This document shows, piece by piece, positions 18,379-26,748 of a DNA stretch of 64,000 nucleotides. Numbering within the stretch: the stretch's first letter is position 1; each line of letters starts with the position of its first letter. The DNA is taken from NCBI GenBank assembly GCA_963663365.2, contig CAXXIH010000003.1, positions 124,001 to 188,000 on the forward strand, written 5' to 3'. This DNA is from G963663365 sp963663365 (lineage in GTDB: Bacteria > Hinthialibacterota > Hinthialibacteria > Hinthialibacterales > G963663365). Below the pieces are notes generated by a model. The model searched no databases, was not told the DNA's origin, and saw nothing but the letters and a program-made list of their open reading frames with translations. The position numbers and the translations under genes were made by a program.

Positions 18379-19407
18379 ATGGCACGCGTAGCACTGACAG
18401 TGAATGCAGAGAACGCCTCGATGGAAGAACTCGAGATTGCGGCGAAGTGTGCGCGTACGCAACGTGAACATAATCGATTTCGGGCCATCATCGGCTTGGT
18501 CATGGGCTTTGGATGCAAGAGCATGGCGAAACTGTTTGGCGTGAGTGACCGTGCGTTGCGTAATTGGATAAAGGCCTTCAACGAACAAGGCATTGACGGA
18601 TTACTTGAGGAACCTCGTGAGGGCCGTCCGAGTAAGATTCCCGAGGAAATTCACGAAGATTTGCGTGAGGTTTTAACGAACCCCGAGCAAGCGGATCAAG
18701 TTCATTGGACAGGGGTGAAGTTTCATGGCTACATCTGCGAGCAGTTCGAGATCGAGGTTGGCTACAGCACGGTCATTCGTTTTCTTCACGATCAGAATTT
18801 TGCGTTGAAAGTCCCTCAACCCTGGCCGGACCGCCAAGATGAAGAGGCGCGAAAAGCCTTCTGCGACAAGCTGAAACAACTCTCGGAAGACCCGGATATT
18901 GAACTTTGGTTTGGCGATGAATGTGGTGTGGAGGGAGACCCACGACCCCGGCGGCGCTGGGCGCCCAAGGGTTCCAAGACTCGGACCACGAAGAATGGCG
19001 ACCACATCCGGATGAACATTACGGGGATTATTTGCCCCCGGACGGGTGAAGCCTACGCACTTGAATTCACGCATTCAGACACGGAGGTTTTCCAGTGTTT
19101 TTTGAATCACGCCAACCAGGATTTGGCTCTCAAACGAAAGCGCCAGATTCTGATTGTGGACAACGCTTCCTGGCATAAACGAAGTTCTTTGCGTTGGGGA
19201 CGCTTTGAACCGATGTTTCTACCTCCGTATTCCCCGGATCTTAATCCGATTGAAAGACTCTGGCTCCTTCTCAAAGCCGAATGGTTCGCGGATTTTGTCG
19301 CCAAAACCCGGGATGAACTCATGGAGAGACTCGATCAGGCGCTTTGCTGGTTGATGGATCGGCAAGAAGGCAACCAGAAGACCTGTACCATGAAAACCGA
19401 TTTATGA
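18379..19407 (+). CDS. IS630-family transposase
   Basis: 342 residues from the ATG at 18379; a TTG lies just upstream. The N-terminus is a winged-helix/HTH domain (FGVSDRALRNWIKAFNEQG). The DDE catalytic triad is complete: D180 (LWFGDECGVEGDP), D261 (ILIVDNASWHKR) and E292 (PPYSPDLNPIERLW). These are the family's signature blocks, and the length matches full IS630 transposases, so no frameshift is suspected. It would cut and paste the element at TA sites. Confidence 0.96.
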   Translation: MARVALTVNAENASMEELEIAAKCARTQREHNRFRAIIGLVMGFGCKSMAKLFGVSDRALRNWIKAFNEQGIDGLLEEPREGRPSKIPEEIHEDLREVLTNPEQADQVHWTGVKFHGYICEQFEIEVGYSTVIRFLHDQNFALKVPQPWPDRQDEEARKAFCDKLKQLSEDPDIELWFGDECGVEGDPRPRRRWAPKGSKTRTTKNGDHIRMNITGIICPRTGEAYALEFTHSDTEVFQCFLNHANQDLALKRKRQILIVDNASWHKRSSLRWGRFEPMFLPPYSPDLNPIERLWLLLKAEWFADFVAKTRDELMERLDQALCWLMDRQEGNQKTCTMKTDL

Positions 19408-19422
19408 CAGACTCACTTAAAA

Positions 19423-19446
19423 GGAAAAAACTTTCGAGAAACACTC
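19423..19446 (-). repeat. IS630 right terminal inverted repeat
   Basis: On the minus strand this reads GAGTGTTTCTCGAAAG then TTTTTTCC and matches the left repeat at 21 of 24 positions. A TA follows at 19447-19448. Confidence 0.9.
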
Positions 19447-19489
19447 TAAAGCTGTGCGTTTTGTAATTAGTCTACTGATGAGTCAATAA
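19447..19489 (+). pseudogene. Severed 3' end of the zinc-ribbon membrane protein gene
   Basis: After the right TA the sequence continues in the reading frame of the gene at 17920 (AAA GCT GTG CGT TTT ...) and encodes the residues KAVRFVISLLMSQ before TAA at 19487-19489. It has no start of its own. It is what was displaced when the IS element inserted at 18298. Confidence 0.75.
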
Positions 19490-19727
19490 ATAGCATCGAT
19501 CAAAAGGATTCTTGTTTGTACGACTGCATCAGCACGAGAGGGGGAAATAAGGCATCGCCGATCGAAAAAATGATTTCACTATCCACATAAAAATATAAAA
19601 AGAACAAGCCAAAGCACCGAAGGTGCGAGGCAAGTGGAGCCCAGGTCAAAGTTTGGACGCCAAGGGCGGATAAACGGCGGCCTGGAACTACGTGATCACC
19701 TGTAATCGAATTTTCTTGTCGCCCCTC
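19490..19727. other. Intergenic stretch with a doubtful minus-strand reading frame
   Basis: No convincing gene. A 79-codon minus-strand frame (19500-19739) contains words such as LGVQTLTWAPLASHLRCF, but it has no Shine-Dalgarno, runs into the terminator hairpin and matches no family I know. It could be a copy of a dispersed repeat. Confidence 0.3.
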
Positions 19728-19761
19728 AAAACAAACCAAGCCGCGCTGGGTGGCGCGGCTT
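19728..19761 (-). terminator. Rho-independent terminator of the korAB operon
   Basis: A 9-bp stem (19738-19746 with 19753-19761, AAGCCGCGC) and 6-nt loop, followed on the minus strand by GGTTTGTTTT. It lies about 40 nt past the korB stop and points the right way. Confidence 0.75.
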
Positions 19762-19802
19762 AGTGAAAAGCGAAGTAAGGAAACGGATGTGTATATTCGT
19801 AT

Positions 19803-20699
19803 TTAGGGGATGAACTGATCCATGATCCCTTCGATAGTCGGTTGCCCATTGGCCAGAGCTTTACGGCTGATGGCCTCGCAGTTGTCGGTTAGGGTGGGGC
19901 GCTCCTGTTTGAAGAAAACACCGAGAGGCACTTTGCCATCATCGCGGAGGGCTGCCTGATAAGCGGTCAATGGATTGGTGGCATCGTGATCGTCATCCAG
20001 ATACACAACCCGTTCTTTATATTCTTTAAAGCGGTCAATGCCGCGATAGGTGGGGCAGGGGGAAGCGACATGGATAAAGGAAAAACCTTTATGGCTCAGG
20101 CCGCCATAAATCATTTCCACCAGATGTTTGATATTGCCGGAAAATCCGCGCGCAACATAAGAGACATTGTAGGCCAGGGCGAGTTGAATGGCATCCAGAG
20201 GCCGGTCACCCAGACCATAGGGTGATGATTTGGTTGTATCACCGGCAGGCGTTGTGGGTGAAACTTGGCCTTTGGTGAGGCCATAGATGTTGTTATCCAT
20301 CATGATGTAGGTCATATCGACATTACGCCGTCCGGCATGAGGGAAGTGACCGCCGCCGATTGAGAGACCATCTCCATCGCCGCCTGCTGCGATTACGGTC
20401 AGCTCCGGATTTGCCATCTTTACGCCAGTGGCAATCGGCAAAGCGCGTCCATGAATCGTATTAAAGCCATAGGTCGCGCAATAGCCGGGAATTCGGCTGC
20501 TGCACCCAATGCCCGATATAACGGCGACCATATGTGTCGGCACACCGAGTCTGGCCAGAGACTGATGAATGGCGCTTAATGTGGCATAGTCGCCGCATCC
20601 CGGGCACCAAATGGGTTTAAGGTCGCTCTTGTAATCGACCGGTTTGAGTTTGGGTTCTTCTGTTACTGTTATTTCTGTTGCTTCTGCTGTTGTAGCCAT
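19803..20699 (-). CDS. korB: 2-oxoacid:ferredoxin oxidoreductase, beta subunit
   Basis: 298 residues, full length. It binds thiamine diphosphate: GDGDGLSIGGGHFPHAGRRN and MMDNNIYGLTKGQVSPTT are the family's TPP/Mg blocks, and WCPGCGDY holds the conserved N-terminal cysteines. With the alpha subunit encoded 38 nt upstream it would oxidise a 2-oxoacid (most likely 2-oxoglutarate, given the alpha sequence type) to an acyl-CoA and reduce ferredoxin. The reaction can run in reverse in CO2-fixing organisms. Specificity cannot be fixed by eye; pyruvate or branched-chain substrates remain possible. A terminator lies downstream. Confidence 0.92.
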   Translation of the reverse strand: MATTAEATEITVTEEPKLKPVDYKSDLKPIWCPGCGDYATLSAIHQSLARLGVPTHMVAVISGIGCSSRIPGYCATYGFNTIHGRALPIATGVKMANPELTVIAAGGDGDGLSIGGGHFPHAGRRNVDMTYIMMDNNIYGLTKGQVSPTTPAGDTTKSSPYGLGDRPLDAIQLALAYNVSYVARGFSGNIKHLVEMIYGGLSHKGFSFIHVASPCPTYRGIDRFKEYKERVVYLDDDHDATNPLTAYQAALRDDGKVPLGVFFKQERPTLTDNCEAISRKALANGQPTIEGIMDQFIP

Positions 20700-20737
20700 T
20701 TGTTCCTCACTCCTAAATAAGCACGGAATCGCGCCAT

Positions 20738-22504
20738 TTACAGGACATACTCCGATTGCATCGCATGACAGATCTGCTGGAATACTTCTTCAACTGTCAA
20801 CGATTTGCTGCCGCTACGCTTATACAACATCAATTTATCGGGAACGGGATAGTAGCTCTTGAGGTAGTTATAGAACTGCCCGGCATAAGATACTTCCACG
20901 ACCAGAATACGCCTTAAGGGCTTCATAAATTCATCGATTTTGTCGTACGGAATGGGGTGGATAATCTGGGGGACCAATCCGGCCACTTTCATACCCAGCT
21001 TTTCGGCGCGGAGAATCGCCTCTTTGATTGCGCCTTTGCTGGAACCCCAGCCGATAACGCCAACCTCGGCATCTTCCGGTCCATAGCGGCGGACAAAGGT
21101 GAGATCTTCACGGATATCGTCCAACTTGTGGAACCGTTTTTTGTTCATCATCTCATGGATGGAGTGTGCTGATGTCGGACTACCGCTTTCTGTGTGTTCG
21201 ATTCCTGAGGCTAAGTATTCGCAATGCTCCATCCCGGGCACGGCCATGGGAGAAACGCCGCCGTTGTCAATCTTGAAACGCTCGTATTTTTCACCTTCTT
21301 GAATGCTGGGCTTGATCCGCTCGAAACTCTTGCGCTTGGAAAGATCGATCCGCGGCACGGCTTCCATGCGCTGGCCGATAAATTGATCGCTAAGCACAAT
21401 TACTGGAACCTGATATTTTTCTGAAATGTAAAATGCCAAGCAGGTCACATCGAAACAGTCTTCGACATCCGCCGCAGCCAGAACGACTTTGGAAACATCG
21501 CCATGCGAGCCATGCAACGCCGCCAACAGGTCGGATTGTTCGGATTTCGTGGGAATGCCCGTGCTGGGACCTACGCGCTGCACATCAATGATAACGCAAG
21601 GTATTTCGGCAATAGCCGCCAAACCAATTGCTTCTTGCATCAGCGAGAGACCGGGGCCTGAGGTGCAGGTCATGGCTTTCGCACCGGCAAATGAGGCGCC
21701 GATGACCATATTGATGGCCGCCATTTCGTCTTCGGTCTGGACTTCAACGCCGCCGAAACGGGGTAATTCACGTGAAAGCCACTCCATAATCTCGGAGGAA
21801 GGCGTGATTGGATATCCTGCAAAGAAACGGCAACCGGCATAGAGTGCGCCATACGCCACGGCCTCGTTTCCGTTCATGACCATCTTGGTGTCGCTTTTCT
21901 CATAAGAGAGCCGGGGCATGGATTCGACTTCATGATTATCGCGCACGTATTTGCGCCCGGCTTCAACGGCGGCGCAGTTGGATTCGACGATTTTGGCACT
22001 CTTTTTCTTGTATTTTTTGGCGATGCTTTGTTTTAGACCTTCAACTGGCAGATTGAAGAATTCTGAAATTGCGCCAAGCATGACCATATTTTTGGCCAAG
22101 GAGTTGCCTGCGGCTTCTTCAGCCAGGTCAGTGAAAGGCACATGAATGATGCGCGGCTCCAGGAACTCATTGATGGGAAGCCCATCGGGAAAATCTTTGT
22201 TCTTGGTTTCATCATGAATGACGATAGCGCCCGGCTTCAACTCGATCTCGTCCTTAAACCGGAGAAAATCGGGCCAGGAGAATACCACTAAGGCATCTAC
22301 CCGGTCGCCTTGAGAAAGGACCATGTCCTCGCTCATACGGATCTGCGAAAAGGACTCGCCACCTCGAATTTGAGGTCCGAATGACTTCGACATAAAACAG
22401 TAAAGCCCTTCGCCTGCCGCAGCATGCGTCAACATTTCACCGCAGGTTACAGCGCCGTCACCTCCGCTACCCACAACTGCAACCGTAAAATCTCGGACAT
22501 CCAT
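20738..22504 (-). CDS. korA: 2-oxoacid:ferredoxin oxidoreductase, fused gamma-alpha subunit
   Basis: 588 residues. Residues ~1-185 are the gamma (CoA-binding/structural) domain (AVVGSGGDGAVTCGEML; SFGPQIRGGESFSQIRMSED). The remainder is the alpha pyrimidine-binding domain (GNEAVAYGALYAGCRFFAGY, PITPSSEIMEWLSRELP) and a transketolase C-terminal-type domain (EVGVIGWGSSKGAIKEAILR). This fused form is common in bacterial KorA. It pairs with KorB just downstream. The start ATG at 22504 has an AGAGGGG site upstream. It supports ferredoxin-based, possibly anaerobic or microaerobic, central metabolism. Confidence 0.93.
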   Translation of the reverse strand: MDVRDFTVAVVGSGGDGAVTCGEMLTHAAAGEGLYCFMSKSFGPQIRGGESFSQIRMSEDMVLSQGDRVDALVVFSWPDFLRFKDEIELKPGAIVIHDETKNKDFPDGLPINEFLEPRIIHVPFTDLAEEAAGNSLAKNMVMLGAISEFFNLPVEGLKQSIAKKYKKKSAKIVESNCAAVEAGRKYVRDNHEVESMPRLSYEKSDTKMVMNGNEAVAYGALYAGCRFFAGYPITPSSEIMEWLSRELPRFGGVEVQTEDEMAAINMVIGASFAGAKAMTCTSGPGLSLMQEAIGLAAIAEIPCVIIDVQRVGPSTGIPTKSEQSDLLAALHGSHGDVSKVVLAAADVEDCFDVTCLAFYISEKYQVPVIVLSDQFIGQRMEAVPRIDLSKRKSFERIKPSIQEGEKYERFKIDNGGVSPMAVPGMEHCEYLASGIEHTESGSPTSAHSIHEMMNKKRFHKLDDIREDLTFVRRYGPEDAEVGVIGWGSSKGAIKEAILRAEKLGMKVAGLVPQIIHPIPYDKIDEFMKPLRRILVVEVSYAGQFYNYLKSYYPVPDKLMLYKRSGSKSLTVEEVFQQICHAMQSEYVL

Positions 22505-22563
22505 AATTGTATACCCCTCTATGCCGCAATAATGAGCCGCGAAGTCCTGTATTGATTTTTAAT

Positions 22564-22592
22564 TATCAATAACACAGACTTCTTTCTTGCAA
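22564..22592 (-). promoter_or_regulatory. Candidate promoter for korAB
   Basis: On the minus strand TTGCAA (22587-22592) and TTGATA (22564-22569) are 17 nt apart, about 60 nt upstream of korA in an otherwise empty, AT-rich gap. The -10 is a poor match; low confidence. Confidence 0.27.
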
Positions 22593-22701
22593 ATGTAAGA
22601 CCTAGAGACGGTACTCTTGAAGCACCCCCTCTTACCTTTTTAACTTGAAATAGAATCACGATTGTTGTTGGAATCCGTTGACTGACACATCGGCAACGCC
22701 T

Positions 22702-23010
22702 TTAGGCGATCAGCTTGAGAGTCACAATCAGTGGTTCTTCCTCCAGCAAGTCTTCGGCAACAGAGAAAAAGGCCTGGAGATGAGGCGTCTGCAGATGCTC
22801 ATCCAATGCCTCCTGACTGCTCCAGGTTTCAACAAAAACGAAGGTATGATCGTTTTTGGGATCAGTGAAGAGTTCGTATTCCTGGCAGGGCTGTTCTTGG
22901 CGGGTGGGTTCAATTAGCGCCAGCAGGGCTTCTTTCAGATCATCACGCTTACCAGGCTTGGCCACCATTTGGGCGACGACTTTTATGCTTGTAGCAGGTG
23001 TAGGCCCCAT
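22702..23010 (-). CDS. Antibiotic-biosynthesis-monooxygenase (ABM)-fold protein, YgiN-like
   Basis: 102 residues from the ATG at 23010, which has a GAGGA site 9-10 nt upstream. The whole protein is one ABM domain: VVAQMVAKPGKRDDLKEALL, TDPKNDHTFVFVETWSSQEA, then HLQTPHLQAFFSVAEDLL. These dimeric ferredoxin-like proteins include quinol monooxygenases and heme-degrading enzymes, but many have no known substrate. It lies alone, divergent from the solute-binding lipoprotein. Family firm, function open. Confidence 0.9.
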   Translation of the reverse strand: MGPTPATSIKVVAQMVAKPGKRDDLKEALLALIEPTRQEQPCQEYELFTDPKNDHTFVFVETWSSQEALDEHLQTPHLQAFFSVAEDLLEEEPLIVTLKLIA

Positions 23011-23238
23011 CAAAGGTTCCTCGTTAAGCTTAGTTTCGCCACAATATCAAGATTGAACTCAAGTTCAACGCAAATCTTAGGCGGTCTTTACGTTTTTTTT
23101 CATGAGTGTCCGACCATGCCGCCGGGCCTTTGCTTATCATACCGCGACCTTTCGCCTAGCCCAAAGCCAAGTGTACATTTAGTGCATCAAATGGCGGTAA
23201 CAGGTATTCAACCCGTGGGAATAAGGATGGTACCGCGA

Positions 23239-24342
23239 ATGCGTAGAGACGAAAGAATCAGAAAAACAATACAATCGCTCCTCATGCCGGTTTTGCTTGT
23301 AATAGGGATGGCTTGGGGGCTTTCCGGTTGCGGGGATGATGAGGAAGTGCGGGTGGTAACCGTTTATTCTCCCCACGGCAAGGAGATTCTGGGTGATTTT
23401 GAGCAACGTTTTGAGGTTGAGCACCCGGATATTGATTTCAGGGCCTTGTATTTGCCCTCGCAAACGATACTCGATCGGATCAATTCGGAGGATAAGAATC
23501 CTGTATGCGATATCTGGTGGGGGGCGCCCAGTTCGATGTTTGACAAGGCCGCTTCCGACCTTTTGCTGGAAGCGTACCGGCCCACCTGGTTTGAGTCTGT
23601 CCCCGAATATGCCAAGCACGACAATGATAAGTGGTATGGGACTTTTCTGTCTCCCGAAGTGATTCTTTTTAATCGCGACCGTATGAAGAAGGAAGATGCG
23701 CCTCAAGATTGGGATGAACTTATTCAGCCGAAATGGCGGGGAAAGATCGTCCTTCGCTACCCGATGGAGTCCGGCACGATGCGCAGCATCTTCTCGGCTA
23801 TGATCTGGTGTGGTTCACCGGACAAAGCCCTTGTTGACGCCACAGCCGGCCTTAATTGGCTGCGTGCGCTGGATGCGAATGTGCAGAAATATATAAACAG
23901 CCCGGAACAGATGTTTCAGCATATCACTCGCAGCCAAGAGGCGTTGGTTTCTATGTGGACATTGTCCGATATTGAGTTGCAGCGGGAGCGGTATTCCTAT
24001 CCTTTTGGCTATGTGATCCCGCCCAAAACACCAATCATTGTGGATGGAATTGCCCTTATTCAAAGACGTTTGGATCCGGATAGCCAACGGGCAAAGGATG
24101 CAATTTTGGCCTATGAATTCCTAACCAGCATAGAGAGCCAAATTCACCTAGCCAAATCCCCCTATTATCGAATCCCCGCCCGTACCGATATCGATAGCGA
24201 ACTGATGCCGGATTGGATTACGGGCACCAATTGGTCTGAAATTGCCATGGATGTGAACTGGGGACGTGTTGCCGATTATGAAAAGGATTGGATGAATACT
24301 TGGCAAAATGAAATCTACAAGCAGAACAAGGATGCCTCGTGA
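23239..24342 (+). CDS. Iron-type (family 1) ABC solute-binding lipoprotein
   Basis: 367 residues from the ATG at 23239, chosen because a GGGAATAAGG site precedes it and the signal peptide (lipobox GLSGC) then starts within 30 residues; the frame is open further upstream but without a plausible protein. The mature part matches AfuA/FutA-like ferric-binding proteins: VVTVYSPHGKEILGDFEQRF, DIWWGAPSSMFDKAASDLLL, WRGKIVLRYPMESGTMRSIF and the C-terminal DAILAYEFLTSIESQ. The ligand could be Fe3+, a polyol phosphate or thiamine. No permease or ATPase is adjacent. It overlaps the CHR gene by one nucleotide (TGATG), so the pair is co-translated. Confidence 0.88.
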   Translation: MRRDERIRKTIQSLLMPVLLVIGMAWGLSGCGDDEEVRVVTVYSPHGKEILGDFEQRFEVEHPDIDFRALYLPSQTILDRINSEDKNPVCDIWWGAPSSMFDKAASDLLLEAYRPTWFESVPEYAKHDNDKWYGTFLSPEVILFNRDRMKKEDAPQDWDELIQPKWRGKIVLRYPMESGTMRSIFSAMIWCGSPDKALVDATAGLNWLRALDANVQKYINSPEQMFQHITRSQEALVSMWTLSDIELQRERYSYPFGYVIPPKTPIIVDGIALIQRRLDPDSQRAKDAILAYEFLTSIESQIHLAKSPYYRIPARTDIDSELMPDWITGTNWSEIAMDVNWGRVADYEKDWMNTWQNEIYKQNKDAS

Positions 24343-24887
24343 TGGCTTTTTTGAAGACCAATGGCGAACTTTTCCTATCCTTTTTTAAGGTGGGTGTATC
24401 GGGATTTGGTGGTGGGCAATCGCTTGTCCCTCTGATTGAGGGAGAAGTCGTGAACAATCACCAATGGCTTAATTCCAGAGAATTTGTGGATGTCTTAGCC
24501 GTAGGGAATGCATTTCCGGGGCCGATTAGCACCAAACTGGCAGCCTTTGTGGGCTATCAACAGGCGGGTGTAATTGGTTCGGCGTTTTCTTTGCTGGGCC
24601 TGGTATTGCCTACGGCACTAGCCATGATTTTAATGGCCGGACTGATGGCAAAATTTAGAGATAGCCCCCGTTTGAATGGCTTATTGCGAGGGGTGCGTCC
24701 GGCTGTTATTGCCATGCTGGGGGTAATGCTTTTCCGTCTGGGGTGGGGAACTTCCGGCGGCGGTTGCATGACCGATATAACCAGCTACATTGTTGCAGGT
24801 GTGGCCGTTGCGCTGCTTGTGCTGGCTCAAGTGCCGCCTTTTGCCGTTATGCTCTTGGCTGCTGCCACCGGATTGCTTCTGCTGTAA
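24342..24887 (+). CDS. Half-size chromate transporter (CHR domain)
   Basis: 181 residues from the ATG overlapping the previous stop. It is one CHR domain: FKVGVSGFGGGQSLVPLIEG, ALGNAFPGP-like VLAVGNAFPGPISTKLAAFV and GLVLPTALAMILMAGL, with about five to six membrane segments. Half-size CHR proteins are known, usually as a tandem pair of opposite-topology genes; here only one is present and the next gene is unrelated. It may work as a homodimer or have a partner elsewhere. Exported anion is chromate in studied cases, but many homologues are uncharacterised. Coupling to a solute-binding protein is unusual. Confidence 0.87.
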   Translation: MAFLKTNGELFLSFFKVGVSGFGGGQSLVPLIEGEVVNNHQWLNSREFVDVLAVGNAFPGPISTKLAAFVGYQQAGVIGSAFSLLGLVLPTALAMILMAGLMAKFRDSPRLNGLLRGVRPAVIAMLGVMLFRLGWGTSGGGCMTDITSYIVAGVAVALLVLAQVPPFAVMLLAAATGLLLL

Positions 24888-25007
24888 TGCTTGGAATAAA
24901 ATGGATCATCGATTCCGGCGAAATTGGTTTTACCGAAAGTTGTCTTGGGACGCCTGTCGTGCTTCACTAACTTGCCGTGCAACGATTGTTTGCACCTGAG
25001 AGATTTC

Positions 25008-26048
25008 ATGCGGATTTCAACCTTGCGCTCAATCCATTTTGTCATCTATGCCGTCGCTGTAGGCATGGCCTTTTCGGCGTGTCTTCGTGCTAAGGCTCCA
25101 AATCCAATGATTGCGGTTTCGGAGGCCTTAGATGTCTATTATCAGGGCGAGGAACTGCTCCGTGCGGGCGATTTGGATGCCGCCAAGGCCCAATTCGAAT
25201 CCTCAATAGATATCTCCGCACGCCCCATTGTGCGCTGGCGCTTGGCTCAAATTTATGTTGAACGAAATGAATTCGACTTGGCACGCCAACAATTGGATTT
25301 GGCCCTGGAGGAGAATCCCAGCTTCTTTCAGGCTCAGCAAGAAATTGAACGGATTGCAGCCAAAATCAGCGTAATCGAGACGCTTGATTCCCAGGAGACC
25401 AAGGAAACCGGGCCGGAAACGGAACAAAAAGGGCAGACCATTTTGCCTCCCTTTGTAATGGCCGGGGGGGCGGTCACCAATCCCGGATTGCCGATGCCGG
25501 AAGCCCTGGCTTCGGACGCCGCCGTGGAATCCAAGCCTACACCCACGCCAATACCGGATTATCTGACACCTGAACAGGTGGACGAGATCAATCAAATCAT
25601 CAAGGAGGCTGAATTCCTGGATTTCAGCAACCTTCCTGATGATGCAATCAAACGTTACCGGGATGTCTTGGTGATCGATCCGCAACGGAGTGATATCCTT
25701 CAACGGATAGGCACCATCTTCCTCAAGACAGGGCGTTATCAGCAGGCCGTTGTCGAGTTTCGTGAGGCAACGGTTAAGGATCCTGAGAATGCCTCTGCCT
25801 TCAATAATATGGGCGTAGCCTATGACAATCTCGGTGAGATTGAGCCAGCCATTTGGGCCTATAAAAAGGCCATCGAGACCGGGGAGCACCTGGACGCGTA
25901 TTACAACCTGGGCGTAATTCTGGAAAAGACAGCCCAGTGGGAAGAGGCTATTGAGGCCTATCGCGCCTATGTCGATCGTGATCCCAACAGTGAATGGGGC
26001 AAGAAGGCAAAGGCCCGGGAGACGGCGTTGGAACGCGCCGTCTATTAA
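25008..26048 (+). CDS. TPR-repeat lipoprotein
   Basis: 346 residues from the ATG at 25008. A short signal segment (residues ~5-25) ends in the lipobox AFSAC. Residues ~35-110 hold two TPR-like helical pairs (AEELLRAGDLDAAKAQFESS-like; NEFDLARQQLDLALEENPSF). A Pro/Thr-rich linker (VESKPTPTPIPDYLTPEQVD) follows, then at least three canonical TPRs (PQRSDILQRIGTIFLKTGRY; PENASAFNNMGVAYDNLGEI; LDAYYNLGVILEKTAQWEEA). TPRs are protein-binding scaffolds; the lipobox places it in the envelope. Partner unknown. A longer frame to 24924 runs through non-coding sequence and is not preferred. Confidence 0.85.
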   Translation: MRISTLRSIHFVIYAVAVGMAFSACLRAKAPNPMIAVSEALDVYYQGEELLRAGDLDAAKAQFESSIDISARPIVRWRLAQIYVERNEFDLARQQLDLALEENPSFFQAQQEIERIAAKISVIETLDSQETKETGPETEQKGQTILPPFVMAGGAVTNPGLPMPEALASDAAVESKPTPTPIPDYLTPEQVDEINQIIKEAEFLDFSNLPDDAIKRYRDVLVIDPQRSDILQRIGTIFLKTGRYQQAVVEFREATVKDPENASAFNNMGVAYDNLGEIEPAIWAYKKAIETGEHLDAYYNLGVILEKTAQWEEAIEAYRAYVDRDPNSEWGKKAKARETALERAVY

Positions 26049-26355
26049 CCGGCGCTATTTCTTTGCCAGGATTCCATCGTTTGCTATCCGGTGCTCGACA
26101 CCATGCTTGTATCTGTTTGAATCACTTAGGCCTATCCATAGCTTGTTTATATTTTCTTTAAAGGATTTCTTCGATATGATTTCGGTTTGTTCTATTCAAA
26201 GCCACACTTTGAGCAGTCAACCACTCCCTTTGTTTGCTCATTGGATTGGAAAGCTATTTTTAATACTCCAAAGTCCGGCTTCTGATGTATTTCGCTGGAT
26301 GTCCTGCATCTTTACAGTTGTTCCTGAGAATATACGGGGGCAGGGGATTGCTTTT
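26049..26355 (+). other. Intergenic stretch, no gene seen
   Basis: 307 nt between the TPR gene and the small coiled-coil protein. A reading frame stays open through it by chance, but it lacks codon bias, starts inside the TPR gene and has no ribosome site. I see no hairpin or promoter I would defend. Confidence 0.4.
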
Positions 26356-26625
26356 ATGCGCAAGAACCGTGATGGATTTACAAAGGAAGAGGCCAAGAAA
26401 CTGTTTTATTCCTTTCGGGGTGGGAACAAACAGGATGATGATGGGGATGACAAGGGAGAACGCAAATCTGACCCCGCGGCTGAAGTGGTAAAGGCCAAAA
26501 CTGCGGATGAGAAGATTGATAAAATCATTGATTATATGAGGGTTACGAGCTCAAAGTTAGATCGTATCGAGGATGATATCCAATCTCTGAAAGAGCAAGT
26601 TGACCGGATTTTAGAGAAAATCTAG
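26356..26625 (+). CDS. Small charged coiled-coil protein
   Basis: 89 residues from ATG 26356. Residues 8-17 (FTKEEAKKLF) are helical, residues ~20-45 are acidic and low complexity (DDDGDDKGERK), and residues ~50-89 form a heptad coiled coil (ADEKIDKIIDYMRVTSSKLD; IQSLKEQVDRILEKI). No transmembrane segment. I do not recognise the family. A GGGG stretch ~10 nt upstream could be the ribosome site. The longer frame upstream is rejected. Coding is supported by amino-acid composition and codon bias rather than homology. Confidence 0.6.
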   Translation: MRKNRDGFTKEEAKKLFYSFRGGNKQDDDGDDKGERKSDPAAEVVKAKTADEKIDKIIDYMRVTSSKLDRIEDDIQSLKEQVDRILEKI

Positions 26626-26748
26626 ACCGGAACAACCGTCTTGCATTTTTGAGGTTTTCAATCCCATGTTTTGGGCGTTTGGATAAGGGAAGTCCTTTAA
26701 TTCAATATATCAGCGGGATTGTCTAAATTGTAAAACGAGGGATGCACC

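Larger units (their letters stand above)
18299..19446 (+). mobile_element. IS630-family insertion sequence, complete
   Basis: 1148-bp element bounded by TA at 18297-18298 and 19447-19448, the target duplication typical of IS630/Tc1-mariner elements. The imperfect terminal inverted repeats span 18299-18322 and 19423-19446: 24 bp with 3 mismatches, sharing CTCGAAAGTTTTTTCC. It carries one intact transposase gene, so it may be active. It inserted into the last codons of the zinc-ribbon gene. No second copy is visible in the window. Confidence 0.9.

Noticed and set aside
22969..23238. Upstream extension of the iron-type binding protein frame
   Set aside because: It gives no signal peptide at the N-terminus, overlaps the ABM gene on the other strand and lacks a ribosome site; the ATG at 23239 does all three better.
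25951..26355. Upstream extension of the small coiled-coil protein
   Set aside because: It starts inside the TPR gene and its sequence looks random.
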